In this document: piece after piece, positions 27,481 to 33,408 of the stretch
Numbering within the stretch: the stretch's first letter is position 1
Layout of the letters: each line of letters begins with the position of its first letter
NCBI RefSeq assembly: GCF_018494065.1
Contig: NZ_JABBFR010000023.1
Location: 1 to 33,408, forward strand
Source of the DNA: Rosenbergiella gaditana
GTDB taxonomy: Bacteria; Pseudomonadota; Gammaproteobacteria; Enterobacterales; Enterobacteriaceae
DNA length: 33,408 nucleotides
Reading direction: 5' to 3'
The notes under the pieces: generated by a model
What the model saw: the letters and a program-made list of their open reading frames with translations, nothing else
Database searches by the model: none
What the model was told of the DNA's origin: nothing
Translations under genes and position numbers: made by a program

Positions 27481-28191
27481 ATGAGTATAAAAAAGAAACC
27501 GCTCTCTAATGAGCAAGTCGAAGACGCCAAAAGGCTCAAGACAATTTATGAAGGGAAAAAATCCTCTTTGGGTATATCCCAAGAGTCTGTGGCGTATGCC
27601 TTAGGAGTCGGGCAATCTGCGGTTAACTCACTTTTGAACGGGATTAACGCCTTGAACCCAAGCAACGCGGCAGCATTGGCTAGAGTACTTCAAGTAAGTG
27701 TAGAGGAATTTAGCCCATCAATAGCCTCTGAGATTGCTGAAATGTACCGCTCTGTCGGTGATGCAAAGTCGGTGATGAATAACTACCAGTACCCCCTATT
27801 TACCACCGTTCAAGCTGGAAACTTTGCAGAGGTTGGGTCATATACCCAGCAAGATGCTAAGGATTGGATAGGAACGAGCAAGAAGGCCAGCAACTCAGCT
27901 TATTGGCTAATCGTTAAAGGCCACTCAATGACTGCGCCTCAAGGCTCAAAGCCGAGCTTTCCAGAGGGTATGTTGATTCTGGTAGATCCGATGGAAGATG
28001 TTCAACCCGGTGATTTCTGCGTTGCTTCCGTGAACGGTGATACCGAGGTTACGTTTAAGAAGTATGAGCGTGATGCTGGCATCTGCTATTTAACGCCACT
28101 TAATCCATCCTACAAGCCTCTTGAGTGTGATAGCACCTGTCGCATAGTTGGTAAGGTTGTTAAGGCACAGTGGCCCGAAGATACTTTCTGA
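27481..28191 (+). CDS. cI: CI prophage repressor, lambda type
   Basis: 236 residues, alignable with lambda CI throughout. The N-terminal arm SIKKKPL is conserved. The helix-turn-helix keeps Gln34 (SQESVA), Gln45-Ser46 and Asn56 ([13 protein letters not shown]), equivalents of lambda's operator-contacting residues, but two recognition-helix positions differ (Gly to Asn, Ala to Ser). The linker holds the cleavage site Ala112-Gly113 (VQAGNF), and the S24 domain has Ser149 (KGHSM) and Lys193 (TFKKY), so SOS-induced self-cleavage should work. No ribosome site is present, consistent with leaderless translation from PRM. It represses PR and PL at the lambda-like operators. Confidence 0.97.
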   Translation: MSIKKKPLSNEQVEDAKRLKTIYEGKKSSLGISQESVAYALGVGQSAVNSLLNGINALNPSNAAALARVLQVSVEEFSPSIASEIAEMYRSVGDAKSVMNNYQYPLFTTVQAGNFAEVGSYTQQDAKDWIGTSKKASNSAYWLIVKGHSMTAPQGSKPSFPEGMLILVDPMEDVQPGDFCVASVNGDTEVTFKKYERDAGICYLTPLNPSYKPLECDSTCRIVGKVVKAQWPEDTF

Positions 28192-28250
28192 TTATCGGCG
28201 TAGCTGTAGAGGCTAAGATGCGGTTTTTGTGAATAAAATATAAAGTTGAG

Positions 28251-29081
28251 ATGAATATGGCGGATGAAAACAAGGATGCGAGTCAAGACCCTCTTCAAGA
28301 AAATCTCTTTAGCCTAGAAATTATTAGTTTAAAGCCGATAATGGGTTCAAAAACTGCTCAACTAACACATACTGCCCTAGCAAGCGATGGCTGGGAGTAT
28401 GCGGTGAAGAGCTGTGATGATGGTAGAAGCTCTCTCATTAAGGCTGCTAAAAACCCATCCCTGGTTCCAGCAAGTGAGTGGATATGCAATAAGCTGGCTG
28501 ATACATGTGGCATAGCTACACCACCGTGCCAAGTTATAACTGATACTAATAATAATCAGACCTTTTTCGGTTCACGTTACGATTTATCAGCATTAGCTAC
28601 GCCAGTCAGCATTTTGGATTTTATTGATCACCTTGCAGATTCTGACTTACTACAAAGGCAAGTATGGGCCATATACGCTTTTGACCAATTTGTTTTCAAT
28701 ATCGATAGAAACACTAATAATTACCTGTATTCAATAGGTAGGGATGAAAAAACGATAGTTCAAGCGTTCGACTTTGGATTGTCATCATTAGTTTTAGGAT
28801 GGCCAAATCAAACCGGTACTAATTTGCTACCTTATGGCTGCCCAACAACTGATACTTGGCGATCCATAAAAAAGATTACTGGTACAAATCAGTCATGTAT
28901 TGATGCTGCATTAAGTGTTTTAGGGAATTTGAGTAGGATTAACGTTGATTTTCTAGAGATGATATGCGATAGAATGCCTCCATCATGGCTTCCTCCCTTA
29001 CAAAGAACTGCCTTGCTTTCTTGGTGGGATAGTCAGCGTCATAGTCGTATTGAGTCTGTTCGTAAGGAGGTTTTGAGATGA
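28251..29081 (+). CDS. HipA-like kinase downstream of cI
   Basis: 276 residues (MADENK at 28257 is an alternative start). It resembles HipA-type kinases that pair with DUF3037: a candidate ATP-binding lysine Lys53 (EYAVKS), a helix ASEWICNKLADTCGIATPP (residues 74-92), a catalytic loop DRNTNN with Asp152 and Asn157, and AFDFGLS with Asp174, the metal-binding DFG-like motif. It lies 59 bases after cI on the same strand, where lambda has rexA, and its end overlaps the DUF3037 gene (ATGA). HipA toxins phosphorylate tRNA synthetases; the target here is unknown. It would be expressed in the lysogen from PRM unless it has its own promoter. Confidence 0.8.
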   Translation: MNMADENKDASQDPLQENLFSLEIISLKPIMGSKTAQLTHTALASDGWEYAVKSCDDGRSSLIKAAKNPSLVPASEWICNKLADTCGIATPPCQVITDTNNNQTFFGSRYDLSALATPVSILDFIDHLADSDLLQRQVWAIYAFDQFVFNIDRNTNNYLYSIGRDEKTIVQAFDFGLSSLVLGWPNQTGTNLLPYGCPTTDTWRSIKKITGTNQSCIDAALSVLGNLSRINVDFLEMICDRMPPSWLPPLQRTALLSWWDSQRHSRIESVRKEVLR

Positions 29082-29887
29082 TAACGTACAATTACAGCAT
29101 AATAAGAATCACTCCAAACCCTGTGCGATCAGAGTCTGTGAATATTGGTATGGTAGTGGTTACACCTACTGGCCCCGATGTTCGAGTTCTAGAGTCGGTC
29201 AATAAAATTAGGGCTATTTCTAAGGAATTCGGTACTAATGAGCTCGAGAGGTTAAAAAGTAAATTAGAGACGCTTTTGTCTGACAGACTGACTTTGGCTG
29301 AAGCTGTGAACCTCTTCCAGGGGAGTATCAACCTCTCAGAAATTGGGACATTCAATGCTTCAAATGATTTTGAATATGAAGAAGCGGTCGACAAAATAAA
29401 TTTCACGTTCATAACACCTGAGAAAGCTAAAAAGAAGACAGTAGTTTCTCAGAAACGCATTATCACAGAGCTTAAGAGCCAGTTCTCACGCTACGGTATC
29501 ATGGGGAAAAATATTGATGACATTTATAATCATAAGGTAGTCCAAAACTACCCACTTTCTCATGATCAAGGACTCTATGCAGAGCTTATTCTGAAGAATG
29601 GTATATATCATTTAACAGAGACTTTGGACTTGAGAGTAGCTGACATTAAACAAAAAACTGGTGAAAGTGCATTTAAGGCCATAACAATGAATGCTGCTAG
29701 AAACCTCTGGAATAAAGAAGTAAACACAATTTTAGTGTATGCAGCAGACTTCTCAACTGAAAGAGTAAACTCTCAACAACTGGCCTTAGCGAGTAGTTAC
29801 TCAGACAAAACATTTAACCTACTCAGTAATGAAGATATGGGACATTACTTTAACCATATGCTAAGTGCCGCTGGAATGATTAACTAA
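29078..29887 (+). CDS. DUF3037 family protein
   Basis: 269 residues from ATG 29078, overlapping the kinase gene stop. The N-terminus YNYSIIRITPNPVRSESVNIGMVVV fits the DUF3037 signature (Y-x-x-x-R-x-x-P-x-x-x-R-x-E-x-x-N-x-G). The rest is helical and charged. DUF3037 genes are commonly found next to HipA-like kinases; the function of the pair is not established as far as I know. Coupled translation suggests a fixed ratio, as in toxin-antitoxin or effector pairs. It is closed by a strong terminator at 29892. Confidence 0.83.
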   Translation: MITYNYSIIRITPNPVRSESVNIGMVVVTPTGPDVRVLESVNKIRAISKEFGTNELERLKSKLETLLSDRLTLAEAVNLFQGSINLSEIGTFNASNDFEYEEAVDKINFTFITPEKAKKKTVVSQKRIITELKSQFSRYGIMGKNIDDIYNHKVVQNYPLSHDQGLYAELILKNGIYHLTETLDLRVADIKQKTGESAFKAITMNAARNLWNKEVNTILVYAADFSTERVNSQQLALASSYSDKTFNLLSNEDMGHYFNHMLSAAGMIN

Positions 29888-29891
29888 CACA

Positions 29892-29914
29892 TCCCGCTCA
29901 GGCGGGATTTTTTT
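29892..29914 (+). terminator. Terminator of the cI-kinase-DUF3037 operon
   Basis: TCCCGC-TCAG-GCGGGA followed by seven T, five bases after the DUF3037 stop. Confidence 0.93.
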
Positions 29915-29956
29915 CGCCCCTATCCCACATATCGCACCATCCATTCCTGATATCTC

Positions 29957-29979
29957 GCCGCTATATGCGGCTTTTTTTT
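29957..29979 (+). terminator. Second terminator before the OL region
   Basis: GCCGC-TATAT-GCGGC followed by eight T. With the one at 29892 it isolates lysogenic transcription from PL. Confidence 0.9.
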
Positions 29980-30018
29980 CGTCTGTAAAAAATAAATACA
30001 CTGATAAATCAACAACAT

Positions 30019-30035
30019 TACAATTCTCAGTGATA
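30019..30035. promoter_or_regulatory. OL3-like operator
   Basis: TACAATTCTCAGTGATA occupies the OL3 place, three bases from OL2 as in lambda, but only the right half-site (GTGATA) is well conserved. Confidence 0.65.
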
Positions 30036-30038
30036 AAT

Positions 30039-30055
30039 TATCTCTTGCGGTGTTG
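30039..30055. promoter_or_regulatory. OL2-like operator
   Basis: TATCTCTTGCGGTGTTG: one base from lambda OL2 read on the same strand. Confidence 0.9.
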
Positions 30056-30081
30056 ACGATAATACCACTAATGGTGATAAT
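30053..30081 (+). promoter_or_regulatory. PL promoter
   Basis: -35 TTGACG (30053-30058), 17-bp spacer, -10 GATAAT (30076-30081), overlapped by OL1 and touching OL2. It drives N and the early left operon rightward in this window. Confidence 0.92.
30063..30079. promoter_or_regulatory. OL1-like operator
   Basis: TACCACTAATGGTGATA: three differences from lambda OL1, all in the centre; both half-sites are intact. Gap to OL2 is seven bases. Confidence 0.88.
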
Positions 30082-30157
30082 GAACCCATCGAAACGGAAC
30101 ATCGACTGCGAAACAAAGTGTTCGCGTATTACCCCATCAGAATGATGGCTCAATCGA

Positions 30158-30171
30158 GCGCTGAAAAGTGC
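30158..30171 (+). promoter_or_regulatory. nutL boxB (N-utilisation site)
   Basis: GCGCT-GAAA-AGTGC (one G-U pair) between PL and N, with the same flanks as nutR. The stretch 30082-30398 is otherwise untranslated leader; a further hairpin GCGAA/TTCGC lies near 30104-30126. Confidence 0.75.
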
Positions 30172-30398
30172 AAATAACCAAAGCGTGAGTTTTGGGGTTG
30201 GATGAATGCATAGGCTGATATGCAAGATGACGGATCGGGCAGAGCGAAACTGACTAATCACGCCGTCACTGGAATAAACCGGAATCGGGACAGCCGATAA
30301 AGGGTCGATAGCAATAGCTGCCATCTACTGCGGGGCCAGCAGTAAGCCGGAAATCAGTACCGGCCATCCAATCACCAAAATTCATTCAGGAGGTAATT

Positions 30399-30755
30399 AT
30401 GATTCCGGCACAGAATTTAAAGTCTACCGCCCGTACTCGCCGTGATGAGAAGCGTAAAGCTAAACAAATGGCTTTCGCAGCAGCTAACCCAACAATGGTT
30501 GGACGCAGTTATCAGGATATTGGCGAGACGATTACGCCAGTACAAAGACCGGGTTACGAGCCTAAGCCGTTAATCCTAGTCGCAGCATCAGCCAAGCGTC
30601 AGGTCATTAACTATAAGAACGGGATTATTCGCGCAACCTATCTCTATATGCACGAGTTTAAACGCAAGCCGGTAGTTGAAGGCTCTATCTGCCTTGAGCA
30701 AGTCGCCATCTATGCGGCAGGTCATCGTAAATCAAATCAAGTAACAGCGAGGTAA
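30399..30755 (+). CDS. N: N antitermination protein
   Basis: 118 residues; ATG 30399 follows AGGAGGTAATT. The N-terminal arginine-rich motif TARTRRDEKRKAKQMAFAAANP (about residues 10-31) parallels lambda N (TRRRERRAEKQAQWKAANP). It binds boxB RNA of the nut sites and, with Nus factors, makes RNA polymerase ignore terminators. It is first in the PL operon. Beyond the motif the sequence is diverged, as is usual for N proteins. Confidence 0.9.
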   Translation: MIPAQNLKSTARTRRDEKRKAKQMAFAAANPTMVGRSYQDIGETITPVQRPGYEPKPLILVAASAKRQVINYKNGIIRATYLYMHEFKRKPVVEGSICLEQVAIYAAGHRKSNQVTAR

Positions 30756-30837
30756 GTATGGTTGAGCTATCTCTCATCTATGTTTGAGGTCTGATTGCAT
30801 ACTCTGATAACATCCATAACTATCTTAAGATAAAATA

Positions 30838-32565
30838 ATGAACACTAAGAATATGGCTAGCATTAATTTTGATACTAAAAACTTGTCTTTTAAAGAACTT
30901 CTAAGCCCTTCGTATAACTATACTGTGCCTCCATTCCAAAGGGATTATTCTTGGGATATAAATGACTGGTCGGAGTTATGGCAGGATATAATGAATCTAT
31001 TGGAAGAAGATCCTAATCCTTTTCATTATATGGGGTATCTAGTCCTTCAGACTGAAGACGCTAAAAACTACAAAATTATCGATGGCCAACAAAGAATAGC
31101 TACCATCAGCATACTAATATTGGCAGCGTGTTCTCAGTTGGCAGAAATGATAGAAAATGGTGAGGATGTTGCAAACAACGATATAAGAAAAAAACAGTTT
31201 CTGGATAATTATATTGGTTATACAGATCCAGTACTAATTTGTCGCCACACTAAATTGCATTTAAACAAGCACAACAACAATTACTACCAGACTTACATGG
31301 CAACTTTATCTGCATTGCCCTCTAGGAATATAAATGCATCAGAAAGCAGATTAAGAAAGTCATTCCTTTTCTTTCAGAAAGAGATTAAACAATTTATCTA
31401 TGAAAAAGATAACAAAGGTAAAGAAATAGCTGAGCTTATAGAATTCATTACTGATAAACTAAACTTCACCACCATAACAGTGAATAATGACATCAATGCA
31501 TTCAAAGTTTTCGAAACTCTTAATGCAAGAGGCGTCAAATTGTCATCTGCTGATTTACTTAAAAATTATATATTTTCTCTTCTGACTAACGAATCGACTC
31601 ACAATAATGCACTTTCTCATTTAGAGTCTAGATGGGAAAGAATCGTTTCATCCATAGGAGATGATGATCTAACAGAGATCGTGAGGATTTATTGGAACAG
31701 TAAAAACAAGCTTGTCAGAAAAAAAGAATTGTTTAAAACTATAAAGAACTCAGTTCTCAGCAAAGAGTCTGCATTTAACTTCTTAACAGGACTAGATGAG
31801 GCCATTGATATCTATTTATCCCTTATAGACACACGAAACAAAGACTGGAACAACGATGAACAAAAATATTTAACGAATTTATTTGAAGTTTTTAATGTTA
31901 AACAGCCTATGTCGATGTTAATTTCTGTATACAAGGCTTTTTATAAAAAAGAGCACAATGAGTTTGTAAAAATCTTAAAGTATGTGTCTGTAATCACATT
32001 CAGATATAACGTGATCTGTAGTATGCTGCCCCACGAACAAGAAAGAGTTTACAGTGAAGTATCTCTTAAGGTTTCTTCTGGCGAATACAACGCAAAGCAA
32101 GCCTTACAAACACTAAAAAATAAATTACTCCCGTCAGATGATGTGTTTAACAATGCTTTTACGGGAAAAGTGATCAAGACAGGAAATAATAGAAATACTA
32201 AACTCATAAAATATATTTTGGGCGAAATAGAAAAAAGAGTTTCCGGAGGGCATTCTATTCTAGATTCAGAAATGCTAACCGTCGAACATATATTGCCAAA
32301 AAATCCTAATGATGACTGGGATATTGAAGAGCCAAAAATAGAGCTTTTACCTAATCAAATAGGTAACATGTGCCTCCTACCAAACTCATCCAACAGGAAT
32401 TTAGGTAATAAAGACTTTGCTACTAAATCTGTTATTTACAGACAATCTTCAATACATATTACCAATTATATCGGAGAAAATTACAATTATTGGGGAGAGA
32501 AACAAATAAATGAAAGACAAAAATTTTTCGCTAAGGTTGCGCTCGAGATTTGGAGGCTAGATTAG
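30838..32565 (+). CDS. DUF262/DUF1524 protein, GmrSD-like nuclease
   Basis: 575 residues. The DUF262 half has VPPFQRDYSWD (30-40), DGQQR (82-86) and FETLNARGVKLSSADLLKN, as in the GmrS NTPase. The C-terminal DUF1524 (GmrD) part has the HNH-like VEHILPKN with His484, then QIGNMCLLPNSSNRNLGN and a final K. GmrSD-type enzymes are type IV restriction systems acting on modified phage DNA; related proteins such as BrxU occur in defence islands. The gene is AT-rich compared with its neighbours, a sign of separate acquisition. Start ATG 30838 has a weak ribosome site; ATG 30853 is an alternative. It would be under PL and N control. Confidence 0.9.
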   Translation: MNTKNMASINFDTKNLSFKELLSPSYNYTVPPFQRDYSWDINDWSELWQDIMNLLEEDPNPFHYMGYLVLQTEDAKNYKIIDGQQRIATISILILAACSQLAEMIENGEDVANNDIRKKQFLDNYIGYTDPVLICRHTKLHLNKHNNNYYQTYMATLSALPSRNINASESRLRKSFLFFQKEIKQFIYEKDNKGKEIAELIEFITDKLNFTTITVNNDINAFKVFETLNARGVKLSSADLLKNYIFSLLTNESTHNNALSHLESRWERIVSSIGDDDLTEIVRIYWNSKNKLVRKKELFKTIKNSVLSKESAFNFLTGLDEAIDIYLSLIDTRNKDWNNDEQKYLTNLFEVFNVKQPMSMLISVYKAFYKKEHNEFVKILKYVSVITFRYNVICSMLPHEQERVYSEVSLKVSSGEYNAKQALQTLKNKLLPSDDVFNNAFTGKVIKTGNNRNTKLIKYILGEIEKRVSGGHSILDSEMLTVEHILPKNPNDDWDIEEPKIELLPNQIGNMCLLPNSSNRNLGNKDFATKSVIYRQSSIHITNYIGENYNYWGEKQINERQKFFAKVALEIWRLD

Positions 32566-32629
32566 GTTGGTATATCACTTTTAGTAGATTAAAAGGACCT
32601 AGGTAAGAAATACAACTTGCACACACTAA

Positions 32630-32653
32630 AGTCGCCTAGAGCGGCTTTTTTTT
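32630..32653 (+). terminator. Terminator after the DUF262 gene
   Basis: AGTCGC-CTAGA-GCGGCT (one G-U pair) followed by seven T. N-modified polymerase would pass it into the small genes downstream. Confidence 0.85.
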
Positions 32654-32664
32654 ATGGGTGATAT

Positions 32665-32781
32665 ATGACGTACAACCAAAAGGTTTACTTAATTCTGGCG
32701 GCGGCGCTGATAGCTATCTGGTCAACGGTCATCGGGATGCTTACTTGGGGTGTGATTAGTTATTTTAACGGGGGTTGGTGA
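32665..32781 (+). CDS. Small membrane protein (38 aa)
   Basis: ATG 32665 follows GGGTGAT. The 38 residues are mostly one membrane helix (VYLILAAALIAIWSTVIGML) with a short C-terminal tail. Its TGA overlaps the next ATG (TGATG), suggesting coupling. Similar short membrane proteins are common in early left operons; function unknown. Confidence 0.65.
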   Translation: MTYNQKVYLILAAALIAIWSTVIGMLTWGVISYFNGGW

Positions 32782-32966
32782 TGGATTGGATTAAGTGTAG
32801 TGAGCGAATGCCTGATGATGAAAGTTATGTGGTGATAATCAATAGGCACCGTGAATTGGTTGCTGGGTGTGTAAACGGCTACTGGCTAGATACCGATGAT
32901 GGCGCAGGAATGAACATGAATCAGGCGGTTTACTGGATTCCACTGCCGCCAAATCCTACCGAGTAA
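32781..32966 (+). CDS. DUF551-like protein
   Basis: 61 residues from ATG 32781 (MDWIKCSERMPDDESYVVII), ending DGAGMNMNQAVYWIPLPPNPTE. This is the DUF551 pattern, with W-I near the start and V(Y/T)HWxPLPxxP-type ending. These are small early phage proteins of unknown function. A second copy-like gene is found at 8525-8695 among connector genes. Confidence 0.85.
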   Translation: MDWIKCSERMPDDESYVVIINRHRELVAGCVNGYWLDTDDGAGMNMNQAVYWIPLPPNPTE

Positions 32967-33015
32967 CCCCCTATAGCTCATTTAAGAGTGGGCTATGTGG
33001 GTAATACTGCCCTAT

Positions 33016-33041
33016 GAACAGGATATGAGGATAACCTGTTC
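33016..33041. repeat. Inverted repeat in early left operon
   Basis: GAACAGG and CCTGTTC separated by 12 bases; no T tract. A weaker hairpin TAGCTCA/TGGGCTA lies about 20 bases upstream. Confidence 0.5.
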
Positions 33042-33063
33042 TGATTAAATTTGAGAAGTCTTC

Positions 33064-33089
33064 GCCCTTCATTCGTGAGGGGCTTTTTT
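33064..33089 (+). terminator. Terminator in early left operon
   Basis: GCCCTTC-ATTCGT-GAGGGGC (one G-U pair) followed by six T, immediately before the ATG of the last gene. Confidence 0.8.
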
Positions 33090-33347
33090 ATGGGAGAGAG
33101 GAAAGTGATTACGCCAGATTGCGTTAGTGATATTTCAGCAGGATCTATTTTTTATGGCGTTAGCGTCAATTGTGAATGGCCAGAGTTCGCGAAGTTTGAA
33201 GCGGTAAAAGCAACCAACAAACAAATCATTGCGAAAGATATTAACTCCTACTCGAAGTGGGAAAGGACATTGAGAATTTCGACGTGGAATCTTTTTTACG
33301 ATTACGCAGAGGCCAGAGATTTTTGGGTAGATGTAGTGGTCAAGTAA
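33090..33347 (+). CDS. Unknown early left protein (85 aa)
   Basis: From ATG 33090 the product has 85 residues (MGERKVITPDCVSDISAGSI); GTG 33105, behind GAGAGGAAA, is an alternative, and an upstream frame to 33051 lies across the terminator and is unlikely. Soluble, with aromatic-rich stretches (FYGVSVNCEWPEFAKFEA, WNLFYDYAEARDFWVDVVV). No family recognised. The last 60 bases of the window show no further gene. Confidence 0.68.
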   Translation: MGERKVITPDCVSDISAGSIFYGVSVNCEWPEFAKFEAVKATNKQIIAKDINSYSKWERTLRISTWNLFYDYAEARDFWVDVVVK

Positions 33348-33350
33348 TAT

Positions 33351-33381
<31 letters not shown>

Positions 33382-33408
33382 CTTCTCTGACTCTTCCGGC
33401 GTCAGGCC

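Noticed and set aside
29920..30324. 134-residue minus-strand frame across the OL/PL/nutL region
   Set aside because: It runs through two terminators, OL1-3, PL and nutL, has no recognisable domain, and its composition follows the regulatory sequence. I treat it as fortuitous.

Overview
The window is about 33 kb of a temperate lambda-like (lambdoid) siphovirus prophage, cut at both ends. Its relatives are phages of Enterobacterales: lambda-type cI, cro, cII, N, ninG and ninH, a P21-type lysis cassette, and P22-type arc/ant regulators. Base composition is moderate, with AT-rich patches around accessory genes. The exact host genus cannot be read from this sequence. No integrase, attachment site, tRNA or chromosomal flank is visible, so the element continues beyond both edges.

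Layout, compared with the lambda map, is inverted. Positions 1-18885 (minus strand) hold the late genes, read from holin (18.9 kb) down to the tape measure protein, which is cut at base 1. They comprise holin/SAR endolysin/Rz/Rz1, a Rha-type regulator, terminase, DUF1073-type portal, minor head protein, a DUF2213 protease-scaffold fusion, decoration protein, major capsid, connectors, tail terminator, tail tube with an Ig-like domain, and a tail chaperone. Between chaperone and tape measure (1587-5901) lies an accessory block. It contains a Doc/Fic toxin-antitoxin pair, a second immunity module (S24-family repressor facing an Arc-like repressor and an Ant antirepressor) and small unknown genes, with its own promoters and terminators.

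Positions 19437-27383 (minus strand) are the early right operon: cro, nutR, cII, an O-like initiator with internal iteron-like repeats, a Toprim primase-helicase, small membrane proteins and nin-type genes, ending in Q. Two small reading frames here look broken: a YbcN-like gene with a frameshift and a four-cysteine protein with a stop codon. Between Q and the holin is a 550-bp leader with a candidate late promoter and tandem terminators.

Positions 27384-30398 carry the immunity region. OR1-3 and OL1-3, with PR, PRM and PL, have lambda spacing and nearly lambda sequences. cI (plus strand) is followed, in the place where lambda has rexAB, by a HipA-like kinase and a DUF3037 protein, then two terminators. 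PL reads through nutL into N, and then into a GmrSD-like DUF262/DUF1524 protein and small early genes up to the right edge.

Working model: CI holds PR and PL shut from lambda-like operators, and cI transcription also makes the kinase/DUF3037 pair in the lysogen. CII would act at pRE and at a predicted antisense site inside Q. N would act at two nut sites whose boxB loops look one base shorter than lambda's. A separate repressor with an S24 catalytic dyad but no Ala-Gly cleavage dipeptide controls the antirepressor. The strongest candidates for undescribed biology are the kinase/DUF3037 pair in the rex position, the DUF262/DUF1524 gene behind N, and the second immunity module inside the tail genes.
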